Shown here piece after piece: positions 19,206-28,937 of a stretch of 64,000 nucleotides of DNA (position 1 is its first letter; every line of letters begins with the position of its first letter). The notes under the pieces were generated by a model. The model saw nothing but the letters and a program-made list of their open reading frames with translations, was not told the origin of the DNA and searched no databases. Origin of the DNA: Schlegelella_A sp036263655 (GTDB lineage: Bacteria; Pseudomonadota; Gammaproteobacteria; Burkholderiales; Burkholderiaceae_C); NCBI GenBank assembly GCA_036263655.1, contig DATAGP010000031.1:1-64000 (forward strand). The letters run 5' to 3'. The translations under genes and the position numbers were made by a program.

Positions 19206-19918
19206 AGCCATCAGATGCGCTCGATACCCTACAGACGTGGCTTGGTGACGGATCTCTTGCCGCGGCTGTTAGCGAGCACGAGCTCGGCAGCGAACTGCAC
19301 GAGGTGCGGGCGTTGCTGCGTAGCGGGAGTGCCGACCTCGCGAGGGTAAAGGCTCTGGGACAAGCCGCGGATTTGATTTCGGATGTAGCGTGGGAGTCCG
19401 TCCGGGATCAAGTCAATCGACTAGCAACTGCGGGCCAAGCTTTGAAGGAGGCCAAAACACCAGATGACCTCTACAGCTGGAGGCGTGCCAGCTGGGATTC
19501 CGTCAAGGATGCAACTGCCTCCCTTGAGCGAGCCTTGAAGAGTGCCTGGAGAACTAGATGTGAGCAGCCGTTCGGGGATCACGAGCGACTGGGAATGGCG
19601 CTCAGTTACCTGCCGGACACGAAGGGCCTGGGCGCCAAGATGATGCAGACAGCACAAGAAGGAAAACAGATCGGAAACTGCTTTCCGCCCTCGCCAGAGC
19701 AGAGAGCGAAGCTCACGAAGTTCATCGATCGCGCAGCCCAGGAACGCCAGCAACTGAAGGAGCGTGGCGCGAGCGAGACGATTTCTGGGCTCCTACTTGC
19801 TGCTGCTGACAATCGGGCGACTTTGGCCGACCTGACACCCGATGCGATGGAATGGCTCCGTCGGAATAACGTACTCACGCTGTTTGAACTCAAACTGGCG
19901 CGCACTCCGGCGCGGTAG
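19202..19918 (+). CDS. dpdI: DpdI
   Basis: A 238-residue, strongly alpha-helical protein with long heptad-like stretches and no recognised catalytic motif. It is assigned as DpdI by order after dpdH and by length. The TTG start at 19202 overlaps the dpdH stop (TTGA). No in-frame ATG lies nearby, so the weak start codon may lower its output relative to DpdH. The last 35 residues (LADLTPDAMEWLRRNNVLTL onward) look like a small helical docking domain. It is the last gene of the plus-strand operon. Only 9 bp separate its stop from the stop of the converging helicase gene, leaving no room for a terminator between them. Confidence 0.8.
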   Translation: MKPSDALDTLQTWLGDGSLAAAVSEHELGSELHEVRALLRSGSADLARVKALGQAADLISDVAWESVRDQVNRLATAGQALKEAKTPDDLYSWRRASWDSVKDATASLERALKSAWRTRCEQPFGDHERLGMALSYLPDTKGLGAKMMQTAQEGKQIGNCFPPSPEQRAKLTKFIDRAAQERQQLKERGASETISGLLLAAADNRATLADLTPDAMEWLRRNNVLTLFELKLARTPAR

Positions 19919-19927
19919 CGATCAACG

Positions 19928-22900
19928 TCACCTCGTGACGAACGCGCCGAATCTCTCCAGCACCGACCTACTTGTTACCGCCTCCGCCAGGTCGTCCGGC
20001 ATGAGGCCGCTGCCGCTATGGACGCATGCCTGGCAGCCATCCTCACACAGCCGGGCTCCGACGCGGTAGACCAATTCTGCCAGTCGGCCCTCCGGGGCGA
20101 GTGTCTCATCGGTAACGGCCTCCTCCTGATTGGCGTACGCAGCGAGTAGTTGCCGAAGCCATGGCGTGTCAGCGCTGCCCGCCTGCGAGCGCTGGACCGC
20201 GCCGCTAACCAATTCCCACTCCGTTGGCAGCCGCCCGAATGCAGTCGCAAGGGCCTCGCGAACAACCCGGATTTCACGGTATAGGTCATAGAAGTCAAAG
20301 CGCTGCCCGCTAACCTCGTCGGACTGGTAGAGCATTCTGAGAACCGCCTGCATGGCGCCACTGCCCAAGGAGGGATCGAGATCAAGTTCCTGAGCCAGTT
20401 CCGCTACCCATGTCGGGTCTCTTGGGTCCTGTTCGCGCCAGCGAGGGTGCTCGCCCGTCATCGAGAACGCCCTGTCGAGAACCCGGTCCGTCTCTGCGTT
20501 GGGGCATGCGACGAAGCGCTCGTCGACCCACTTCGCGAGCGCCACCGGCGCGGCCTCAACAAAAGCGCGAGTGGTGCCGTCGCCTCCGCTCGAGCGCTCG
20601 CAAACCGTCAACACGTCCTCAGCACCGGAGCCATATTGAAGCGGAAGACGCGCGTGCGACAAGACTCGCTGCTCGTCCCCAAGGCCATGGATGACGAACA
20701 ATTCCTGCAGTCGGATAAGCATGCTGTGGAGCAAGATGCTCCGCAGGTAGGCTCGGAAGGCGCCTGACTTCTTAACCTCGTCAAACGCCTTGCCGATGGC
20801 CTGCATTACGCCCGGCACGTCGAGCCGTTGAAGCACGCGAGCTGCACGCTGTGCCGTGAGAACGGGGTGGAATGCCAATCGGGCTGACCGAGCCTTCTCA
20901 AGGGATTCGCGAAACCGGTTTGCATTGCCTCGTTGAGCCGCTCGCGCGAGGTCGGCACGAGTGTCAGGGTCGGCCGCCGCGGCGATGCACAGGTCGGCGA
21001 GTTGCCGCGCCTCGTACGTTGTGAGCCCGGCCCCAGATCCACCGGTCATCAGGAGGTATCGAAGAAACTGACCTCGGTGCCACTTGGCGCGGGACTCGTT
21101 GCGATCTAGGTCCGCCTCCTCGTCCTTGAGGAAGGCATCGATTCGCGCGGAATCCAGGCGAAAACGGACGCCTTCAGGTTGCATGCCGTACCCGACAAGC
21201 GCTGGCGCTCCTTCGGGCCCGGCGGTGAACATCTGCCGGTGCGCGACACGGTCGCGTTTTGGGGTATCGAGGACGATTTCGACGTCGGAACACCAGAACA
21301 CCTGCGTGGCGCGCAGCCCAGTTGAGCGGTGGCCCGCCACCGCCAGGAACACGTCTACGTTCTCATCCCCGATGCTTGCCAAACTCGGAACCCTGACACG
21401 CGACGTGGCTGGAGCGTCGACGCTCACCGTTGCGAAGCCGAGCAAGCGGCTCTGCGTCTTGTGGTGAATGGCTACGGCGTCCGGGAATTGGTTCAGCAGA
21501 ACAGCACGGCGCTCGTCTGCCTTCCATCCCCACTGGGCCTGCCACGCGGTTCCCTGAAACTTGCCCGCCACCTGTGGACGCAGCGTGAACGGGCGCATGA
21601 CCTTGCCCGGAATATTTCCACCGAGGGCCGCGACCACGTCCGTGGGAACCAACCCGAGTAGGTCCTCAGCGCTCGCGTTGGGCGCGAGCGAGAAGGACCG
21701 CGTCTCGCGCTCTTCGGATGAAGCGAACCCACCCTTAGCGCCGGTCACCGGAATCCAGTGAGCATCGCCAAGCCCCCAACGCCGTGTGATACGGCCCGGC
21801 GCACACTCCGCGAGAGCCAGTGCTACGTCCTCGATCGCGGGCTCCCTTCTCCCAGGGACATGCACACGGATCGAAGCCGCATTCGTTGCTTCGAACAGGA
21901 CCTTGGGATGGTCGCGGAGGGCCGATCGCCAATCCCTCATTGACTGGTTTGGTAAGAGTTCGGGGTCTGCCGATTCCCGGGCATTCGCCCAGAGTTCGGC
22001 GACGTCCTCGACTTCAAGATCTGAGTACAACTCCGGCCCGAAAAGGTCCTGAATAAACCGATCGGCGGTCGTCAGAAGGGCCGCATCAAGCGCCGGGTGT
22101 GGGCGCCACCCGCACTGGGCGACCGCACGGGATGCGACGTCGACGATCGCCGCCAGAGCCTGGCCGCGGCGAACGAAGACGTTGTCCATGTTCACCGGGA
22201 CTCGGAAGTCTCTCGGATTCAATAGCCGGTCCGGTTCACGGAAGAAATACGAGTCGCGCGGGGAATACAGGGACAGCGTCACACCCGTGACCGGTCTGTC
22301 GTTCGCTCCCCGCCCGGCGCGCCCTTTACGCTGGATGAAGCTTGCGAGATTCGTCGGGGCATAGTGCTGATAGACGAGCGCCATCTCGGGATCGTCATAC
22401 CCGACTTCAAGCGAAGACGTCGCGAAGAGCACGTCCGCTTCATCGATCAACTTGTCGACATTGCCCGAGGTCGCGGAGAAGACGGGCCGCCGGGCGACTG
22501 CTAGAGGTTCACCGGGACGGATAACTCGGCCTCCCGCCGCGCGTTGCTGCAGATCGTTCGCGGCAAACCACCAGCACTCACCGCTGCGAAATCGGGAGCA
22601 GGATCTAGGCTCGCCGCAACAGCGCTCGACCAGTCGGCCGGGGTTCTGCGGATCGCGACCGAACGCCCTCGTGCGGAGTTTCGCGAGCCGCTTCTGAACC
22701 TCGGCGTCCGTGAAGTCCCCATGAAGGCGCTTCAGCTTATCGATTGAGTCGAGGAATGCGACGCTCCGGAAGCCGCCGTTGGGAGAGGCTCGCCGGCGCA
22801 TTCCGTGAGCGAGGAGCATGAGTGCCTGGATGGTGGTCGACGCTCCCGCAATATCCTTTCCCCGTGATTCGACCTCGGGTTGGACGAAGTAGAAGTACTC

Positions 22901-25900
22901 GCGCCCCCGCGGGTTTTCGACACGGTCAGATGGTGCCGGCTGAATTTGCACTACTTCATCGGAGCTCAGACCCGCGAGGCGTCCCCAAACGTCGCGCGGT
23001 TCGCCGAGGGTTGCGCTCATGCCAATTGCGATCGTCGCGCTTTCACCGTTGAGTCGACAGCGTCCCAGGAGCCGCCGAAGTGCCCAGCCGACCTGTGCAC
23101 CGTGTGTGTGGGTGTAAAGGTGAATCTCGTCCGCAAGAACTGCTCGAGGAGGAGAGAACGACGGGAGGTCGCCGAAGAGCGAGGCGTAGTCCGGGTTCTG
23201 CATCCACTGGTGGAGGGACTCGGTAACAGTGAGGAATAGTGCGGGAGGGTGGGCGGCAAGCGCCTCCTTGCTACCGACCCACCCCGAGAAACTCCACCCA
23301 CAAGCGGCACATCTCAACGTGTCAGCGCGTGCAGAGGGATCACCTGGGAAGAGCGTGACTTCCCCATCGCAGTCAGTGCAAGGGAAGAACGGAAAAGCCC
23401 AGCCACCACCCGCCTGCGGACGCCACAACTCGGCAGCCTTGTCCTCCGCGTCGTCATAGTTACGCCGCTGCTGCACCCACGACCTAGGAACGTCGCCGCA
23501 CTGGAGACCGACAGTGACAAATACGTCGCGGAGTTCGTCGCTGAAGAGTTTCGCGTACCTCACTAGGCGGGCGGCCTGATTCACCGCGAGCCGGATGCGA
23601 GGGTAGACCAGCACGGCTCGCGCCCCCTCGATGCCCCTGGCCCGATCGAGGCCCGCACCGAACAGGAGCGGCATGCACGCTGCTTCCGTTTTTCCGGAAC
23701 CCGTATCGGCCGTAATCACGAAGCCGCGCTCGCCGGACTTCGCAAGCCATTCGCCCGAAATGCGTTCCAAGGCCTCCTGCTGGAACCCGGAGACAAGCGG
23801 GAACTTGCCGTCCCCTAGTCGGAAGCCCCTCTGCATTGCCGGCAGTAGGGCACGAAGGACACGCTGCGCTTGCGGGTCCTCGTCCCAGGCGCTTGCGAGT
23901 TCGTCTACGACCTTTGATAGCGAAATCGAGGGCAGCGGCTTGTACCGAGTCCGCGCCTCGATCTTCAGCGACCGAACGACATACGGGCGGCGGTCCTCGT
24001 CCCCGGGCCCGAAGCGTTGCTTAACGAGACGCAGTTCCCTTCCGAGTTCTCCCATTCGGGATCGGATACGGCCGTCACAGAGCAAGACGAACCCATGCTC
24101 TTCCAGGCGACGGAGGCTCTCGTCGAACGCCCGAAGCGACCAGTTCGCGACTCCGCCAATTTCCTCTGCCTGGGCCGTCCTTAGAAGATCAAGAGGCGCA
24201 AACCAGGACTCAAACACTCCGAGATTGGCATGCCTTATCTCTACATCCTCGAGAAAGTTGAGGAGACGAAAGTCGTCATCCGATAGTTCGGAGAGCGCTA
24301 CCGGGGGCGGAGGCTTCTCTCGCTCCATCGGTTCAGCAATCGTCACGTTAGGCTTCCCGTCCGCAGCCTGGCCAAGTAGCAATAGTCCCTGCTCCTGCAA
24401 TCGTCCCAACATTGGCCAGAGCAGATCGTTTCCATCTGGATCGCACCAGCAGAAACGATCGCGGAACCCCCGGCGCTGTCGAGCCCCCTTGTAAAGAACT
24501 CCCTCGAACCGGGTGCGAAGCTCCTCGTACACCGCCGACAGGTTCGCCCTAAGAGAAGCGGTGTCTCTCGGGAGCGGCACAAGACCGTCGTCAATGGGGT
24601 AGATACGCCAGTAACGCGGATAGTTCTCCCACTGCTCCTCGTTGAGAAGGATGCGGCCTAGTCGAAAGAGGTCACGGTAGGAAGAAAAGGGTACTTCGCG
24701 ATCAAGCCGCTTGTCCACGTCATAGCTTCTCGCGCTCTCGTACTGCGGGGACTCAGCAGCCAACTTCCGGATCGCTTGCTCGACCTCGGCAAGTTCTGCT
24801 GTCAGTTCCGGCGCCGGTTCGTTGTCGACAGCGAGCGCCTCGATGTCCGGCAGCGCGACGGTATCGTCGAAGCGTCGCAGCCGAATCTCGACCCGGATCG
24901 GATAACCGAGCCCTTCATGCTCAAACTCGCCGGCGGAACGACTCCCGTAGACGTACTCGCGCAGGATCCTGACCGAGTCGAAGACGTCCTCGTCGGCCGG
25001 CAACACACCCAGAATCCGACGCGAGACGACCAGGATGAGCTTCGAGCGCGGGCGCGTGATCGCCACGTTGAAACGCTGAGACGAGAAGAGGAATGGCGCC
25101 TCAACGCGTGCGAATTCCGGGTCTGAAACTGAGTATGAGAAGACGACAGCATCGCGCTCTCGGCCCTGGATGCGTTCCACCGTGTCCACGACCGCAGCGT
25201 CTTGGGAGCCCTGCAGGCGACGGCGGATTTCGGCGTTGTGGGCTCGATGGGGTGTGACAACGGCAAGTCCGTCCGTCCAGAGTCTGTCGCCGTATGGTGC
25301 CCCTCCCGGATCTCGCAGACGTTCTGCAAGCGCTCTGACAACGTCGTTGACGACTTCGCTCTCAAAGGCACTCCGGGTGGCCGTCGGCGGGCCGTCGTGG
25401 AGGATGATGCAGACGGGGTGCTCCGGATCGAGCGCGGCCACGAGCCAACCCGGAATCCCGTCTCTCCAGCCTGATCGAAGTTGCAACCGACGCTCTGGCA
25501 CCGCGGACTCGAACCTCTGGTCGTAGAAGAGTCTTGCGGGCTCGGCAGCAAGCACGCGGTTCAGCCGGAATGTCTCGGTTAGGCCGTACTCCGCCACGCC
25601 CCCAGATCGAAGGAAGTCGTACAAGGAGCCCCCAAGCTTCCGATCGTCGACCTCCCATTCCTCCAAGCTGCCTATGGGCGAAAGCTGGCGATCATCTCCT
25701 GCGACGATGACCCGCCCAGAGTCCCGCAGTGGCGCGAGCGCCATGAGCCCTTGCGCAACTTTCAACTGCGAAGCCTCGTCGATGCACACGACGTCGAAGA
25801 CATCGGCGTCATCGCACGGGAGTCCACCGTGCCAGCCTCTATTCAGTGCCTTTGAAGACGACCACGTCGTCATCCCCACCACGCAACAGGCATCGTTCAG

Positions 25901-26398
25901 AAAGTCCTGAAGCGACTCGAGCGCGATCATCTCGACGCCAGTCGGCACGTCGTCGGGCCGTGGCCCTGCGAAGGCGATTGGTATTTGCTGGCCAGCTATA
26001 GCGCCCCGTGCTGCTATCGCGCTCAGCAGATTGGAGATCGCTTCCCGCGTAAACGCCGTCACGAGCACGCGGCACGTCCGCCCAGCCCGTCGGCAAGCCA
26101 GCACGTACCCCACGATCATCCACGCCAGCGTCGCCGTCTTCCCTGTGCCAGGGGGACCGAGGAGCATGGCGCAACGCTTGTCAGCGAAGCCCTCTATGGC
26201 ACTGCTTTGGGCCGGTCGCAACTGCGACGCCCAGGCGACGCCGCGGGCCGAGGCCCGCTTGGTGACTGGCTCAACGATCTCCCGCAAGGCGGACGACCAC
26301 ACAGTGCGGTCCAAGTCAGAGACATTCGGGTCCAGCGCCGCGGGGTGGGCCAGGAACGATCGGACGGCTTCAGGCCTCACCGGAGTCCCCGTCCACAT
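19928..26398 (-). CDS. Giant double helicase: SF1 domain fused to a DpdJ/DrmA-like SF2 helicase
   Basis: About 2,156 residues (numbering here is from a TTG at 26416, six residues longer; ATG at 26398 is preferred). Residues 80-480 form a complete Upf1-like SF1 helicase: GPPGTGKT 87-94, DEAS 213-216, GDDRQL, QGRERD and FNVAITRPRSKL. About 500-870 is a helical, winged-helix-like linker. Residues 880-1500 form an SF2 helicase: ADTGSGKT 903-910, zinc-type pairs C1013/C1016 and C1036/C1039, DEIH 1096-1099, MSATLG and QRKGRAGRG. The C-terminus has CEDGCQACVHSGSG, as in MZB/DUF1998-type modules. The SF2 half resembles DISARM DrmA and is my candidate for DpdJ. The usual DpdJ is shorter and lacks the SF1 part. 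The 5' end overlaps the nuclease gene by 29 bases. Confidence 0.88.
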   Translation of the reverse strand: MWTGTPVRPEAVRSFLAHPAALDPNVSDLDRTVWSSALREIVEPVTKRASARGVAWASQLRPAQSSAIEGFADKRCAMLLGPPGTGKTATLAWMIVGYVLACRRAGRTCRVLVTAFTREAISNLLSAIAARGAIAGQQIPIAFAGPRPDDVPTGVEMIALESLQDFLNDACCVVGMTTWSSSKALNRGWHGGLPCDDADVFDVVCIDEASQLKVAQGLMALAPLRDSGRVIVAGDDRQLSPIGSLEEWEVDDRKLGGSLYDFLRSGGVAEYGLTETFRLNRVLAAEPARLFYDQRFESAVPERRLQLRSGWRDGIPGWLVAALDPEHPVCIILHDGPPTATRSAFESEVVNDVVRALAERLRDPGGAPYGDRLWTDGLAVVTPHRAHNAEIRRRLQGSQDAAVVDTVERIQGRERDAVVFSYSVSDPEFARVEAPFLFSSQRFNVAITRPRSKLILVVSRRILGVLPADEDVFDSVRILREYVYGSRSAGEFEHEGLGYPIRVEIRLRRFDDTVALPDIEALAVDNEPAPELTAELAEVEQAIRKLAAESPQYESARSYDVDKRLDREVPFSSYRDLFRLGRILLNEEQWENYPRYWRIYPIDDGLVPLPRDTASLRANLSAVYEELRTRFEGVLYKGARQRRGFRDRFCWCDPDGNDLLWPMLGRLQEQGLLLLGQAADGKPNVTIAEPMEREKPPPPVALSELSDDDFRLLNFLEDVEIRHANLGVFESWFAPLDLLRTAQAEEIGGVANWSLRAFDESLRRLEEHGFVLLCDGRIRSRMGELGRELRLVKQRFGPGDEDRRPYVVRSLKIEARTRYKPLPSISLSKVVDELASAWDEDPQAQRVLRALLPAMQRGFRLGDGKFPLVSGFQQEALERISGEWLAKSGERGFVITADTGSGKTEAACMPLLFGAGLDRARGIEGARAVLVYPRIRLAVNQAARLVRYAKLFSDELRDVFVTVGLQCGDVPRSWVQQRRNYDDAEDKAAELWRPQAGGGWAFPFFPCTDCDGEVTLFPGDPSARADTLRCAACGWSFSGWVGSKEALAAHPPALFLTVTESLHQWMQNPDYASLFGDLPSFSPPRAVLADEIHLYTHTHGAQVGWALRRLLGRCRLNGESATIAIGMSATLGEPRDVWGRLAGLSSDEVVQIQPAPSDRVENPRGREYFYFVQPEVESRGKDIAGASTTIQALMLLAHGMRRRASPNGGFRSVAFLDSIDKLKRLHGDFTDAEVQKRLAKLRTRAFGRDPQNPGRLVERCCGEPRSCSRFRSGECWWFAANDLQQRAAGGRVIRPGEPLAVARRPVFSATSGNVDKLIDEADVLFATSSLEVGYDDPEMALVYQHYAPTNLASFIQRKGRAGRGANDRPVTGVTLSLYSPRDSYFFREPDRLLNPRDFRVPVNMDNVFVRRGQALAAIVDVASRAVAQCGWRPHPALDAALLTTADRFIQDLFGPELYSDLEVEDVAELWANARESADPELLPNQSMRDWRSALRDHPKVLFEATNAASIRVHVPGRREPAIEDVALALAECAPGRITRRWGLGDAHWIPVTGAKGGFASSEERETRSFSLAPNASAEDLLGLVPTDVVAALGGNIPGKVMRPFTLRPQVAGKFQGTAWQAQWGWKADERRAVLLNQFPDAVAIHHKTQSRLLGFATVSVDAPATSRVRVPSLASIGDENVDVFLAVAGHRSTGLRATQVFWCSDVEIVLDTPKRDRVAHRQMFTAGPEGAPALVGYGMQPEGVRFRLDSARIDAFLKDEEADLDRNESRAKWHRGQFLRYLLMTGGSGAGLTTYEARQLADLCIAAAADPDTRADLARAAQRGNANRFRESLEKARSARLAFHPVLTAQRAARVLQRLDVPGVMQAIGKAFDEVKKSGAFRAYLRSILLHSMLIRLQELFVIHGLGDEQRVLSHARLPLQYGSGAEDVLTVCERSSGGDGTTRAFVEAAPVALAKWVDERFVACPNAETDRVLDRAFSMTGEHPRWREQDPRDPTWVAELAQELDLDPSLGSGAMQAVLRMLYQSDEVSGQRFDFYDLYREIRVVREALATAFGRLPTEWELVSGAVQRSQAGSADTPWLRQLLAAYANQEEAVTDETLAPEGRLAELVYRVGARLCEDGCQACVHSGSGLMPDDLAEAVTSRSVLERFGAFVTR

Positions 26399-28646
26399 GG
26401 CGAAGGAAGCCGACAAGCCGCTCGGAGGTTACGTCAAAGTGGCCCCGGTCAAGGACCCACTCCGCTCCCTGCAGACGATGCAAGAGATCCTGAAAGTCCT
26501 GCGAGTCGAAGCCCTCGTCGGAGATCGTCAGGAACAGGTTCTCGGGAGGCCGGTCCGGATCGACCGTCCACTCGACTCGGAAGTTTGGCCAGCGGGACCG
26601 ATCCAAAACACGATCCGGATGCCCGTCGGTTAGCAGGAGCATTCGGTCGGTCGGTCGAACATTGGCGTCCAGACTCTGGGGTGCAACTCGAAAGAGCAAC
26701 CACTTGCCTCCATGCGGGCTAGACCCCCACTTTTGGAGACGAAGCCCGGCGATACAGGCTTGCCGCGCAATGCGCCGGTCAGTTGGTTGGGCGAGCGTAT
26801 GAAGCGTCGCAACCAGTGCGCCGTAACTCTCGAGGAGCGCTTGTGCACGCAGCACTTCAAGGCTGCGAAACCCCAGCGGCGCTACCGTGGCCTGGAGTTG
26901 GAATGGCGCCTTGTTGAGGCGGAGGAATCGATCAGCAGGATTAAGCGACGAATTCGTCGCTTCGAGCCAGTCGATCAGCCCTTCCATGGAATCTAGTCGA
27001 CGGCATACGTCGTCACGAACGACCTCCCGGGAGACGGTCCCCGCTTCCAGTTCGCGACAGACATCGAGCGCGAGTCGTGAGGAGAAAGGTCTCTCGAAGC
27101 GGACCTCGGGCTCGTACGGTTTAGCCGGTGCAGGATTCGTCATGCTTAAGGCTCGTCCTACGCGTCGGAGATCGTAAGAGACCTTCGCCGGCAACGCATA
27201 GACATCTTCCAAGACGGTACGGATAGCGGAAGCCGGCAAATGGTGCAGCCCTCGATACTCTGGCTCCGGCAAAACCCCCTCAGGCGGGAACATGCGGATG
27301 AAGTCGAGTAGCCCAGTCAGCAACGAAGGATGATCGAGGTTGCGTCCAAGAGCCTCAGCCAAGTCCAGGGCCTCGGCAGGTTCGTAGACGAAGAGATGGA
27401 GGATTTTTGTCGCTCCCTCCGCGTTCTCACTATGAACTCGATCGAGGACGTTCCAGACGAGTTGGAGCGCTGAAAAGACCGCCCCCGCTTCCGTCTCGGC
27501 AGAGGCAATCGTCTCGATCACCTCGGAGATCTTGCCATCCTCCACCACCCGAGCACCGATGGCAGCCAAACGAGAGGCCATTGGATCTCGATCAACCACT
27601 AACAAGACCTTGACGTGCGTCGTGGCGGGCATCCGTAGCGTCACGCGCCCCGCAATTCGCTGCGGCACTTCCGTCGCGATAGCACGGGCGCGCGCCATCA
27701 GATCAGCGCCCCGCTTCGACAAGGTCCAGTCAGATACTCCCCTAAGGATCTCGCCTTCCCGGTCGAGGAAGTTGCGCACCGTACGAATGCCCCGCCGGTG
27801 GAGGTCGGACTTCGATTGCTGCGTGAGGCCCGGAATTGCACTGAGATCAAGCGCCTCTGGTGGAAGACCATCCCGGATGGCCTTCCCGCAGTGGTCCAAA
27901 TACTTGCACCCCTCGCATTTGAAATAGATGTGAAAACGGGTCGTGTCCTGCCGAGATTCCACCCGTGCACGGGCGGCCTCTGCGAGTTCGTGGGATGCCC
28001 AGTCCTGGATAAGGGACTCGTAGCTGCGAAGCCGGAACTCGGATCGCTCCCACGTGACCCCTGGCGCGGTAGGCACACGTTGGCGGTGCCAGATTTCCCC
28101 AATCGGGTCGATCTCGGCCTTGAGTCCGTTCTCGGCGATGACCCCTCGCAGCATCCAGGCGTACCACGCGACCTGAGCCTTGTGGAAAGCCAGGGCGTCA
28201 TGCGTCGACTTGATGTCGACTATGCGTAGGATCCGCTGGCCGTTCTCCTGGCGGGCAAGAATAAGGTCGATGACACCACGCCGGAACTTGACGTCTACCT
28301 CCTCCAGCCGAAGGTACGAGTGCAGTGCACTCGTACCCCGCAGCACTAGTTGGTACGCAGCCGTCGACGGTAGGTCTCCCCGAAGGAACGCTAGCGATGC
28401 CTCGTCACTCAGGAAGTCGTGACCCGGTGCCGGGCCCAAGAGGTTGACATCCCCGTGCCGGCGGTAGGCCGCTACCACTTCCCTCTCGTATTCGTCTCCG
28501 AACTCCGCCCACGGCGCGGGAAGTGGACGTTCTGCGACAGGGATTGCCCTAAGTTCGGACGGATCCATGCACTCGTAGACGAACTTGCGCTCACATCGGT
28601 ACTGGAACCAGCCTTTGACGCTTGACGCAGAAACTTGAAGTGGCAT
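26370..28646 (-). CDS. RecB/Cas4-like Fe-S nuclease (TM0106-like)
   Basis: A 758-residue protein. The N-terminal 260 residues form a PD-(D/E)XK nuclease of the RecB/Cas4 kind: D127 in GVIDLIL, D144-I-K146 in VDIKST and Q158 in KAQVAWYAWML. Four cysteines (C18, then C244, C247 and C253 in CEGCKYLDHC) fit a Cas4/AddB-type 4Fe-4S cluster. A helix-hairpin-helix follows (LSAIPGLTQQSKSDLHRRGI). The remaining 450 residues are not recognised; the arrangement recalls the middle part of TM0106-type proteins, in which a RecB nuclease is followed by an SF1 helicase. Here that helicase is the N-terminal part of the next gene. All nuclease residues are intact, so it could supply DNA cleavage where dpdK (phospholipase-D-like) is absent. 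Confidence 0.9.
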   Translation of the reverse strand: MPLQVSASSVKGWFQYRCERKFVYECMDPSELRAIPVAERPLPAPWAEFGDEYEREVVAAYRRHGDVNLLGPAPGHDFLSDEASLAFLRGDLPSTAAYQLVLRGTSALHSYLRLEEVDVKFRRGVIDLILARQENGQRILRIVDIKSTHDALAFHKAQVAWYAWMLRGVIAENGLKAEIDPIGEIWHRQRVPTAPGVTWERSEFRLRSYESLIQDWASHELAEAARARVESRQDTTRFHIYFKCEGCKYLDHCGKAIRDGLPPEALDLSAIPGLTQQSKSDLHRRGIRTVRNFLDREGEILRGVSDWTLSKRGADLMARARAIATEVPQRIAGRVTLRMPATTHVKVLLVVDRDPMASRLAAIGARVVEDGKISEVIETIASAETEAGAVFSALQLVWNVLDRVHSENAEGATKILHLFVYEPAEALDLAEALGRNLDHPSLLTGLLDFIRMFPPEGVLPEPEYRGLHHLPASAIRTVLEDVYALPAKVSYDLRRVGRALSMTNPAPAKPYEPEVRFERPFSSRLALDVCRELEAGTVSREVVRDDVCRRLDSMEGLIDWLEATNSSLNPADRFLRLNKAPFQLQATVAPLGFRSLEVLRAQALLESYGALVATLHTLAQPTDRRIARQACIAGLRLQKWGSSPHGGKWLLFRVAPQSLDANVRPTDRMLLLTDGHPDRVLDRSRWPNFRVEWTVDPDRPPENLFLTISDEGFDSQDFQDLLHRLQGAEWVLDRGHFDVTSERLVGFLRHVDGDSGEA

Positions 28647-28937
28647 TCCGGCAAGACTACATCGTTCTGGTTGCTCCTGGACATCAGTAGCGCCGTCACC
28701 GAGCGAGGTCGATTCACCGGCAAGATTGCGCCATCCAGCCCGGTTGCGTGGTCCGCTGCCGGCGGAACGCGACCAGACGTTAGATGGCTACCTGCCCTCT
28801 ACGCACCCCAGAAGACCGCACACGAAGCGCTGGATCGGTCATCGCCACTGGGATCCTGCCGCGTGTTGGCCAACGTTTGACATAACCGGAGGCCGCAGCA
28901 GGCGCAGCCTGCTAGAAGGCGTCCCTCGATCCAGGTG
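28647..28937. other. Intergenic spacer upstream of the RecB-like nuclease gene
   Basis: About 290 bp without a credible gene. It probably holds the promoter for the minus-strand nuclease and helicase genes, or a leader if the genes further upstream belong to the same transcript. I found no clear terminator or operator. Confidence 0.4.
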
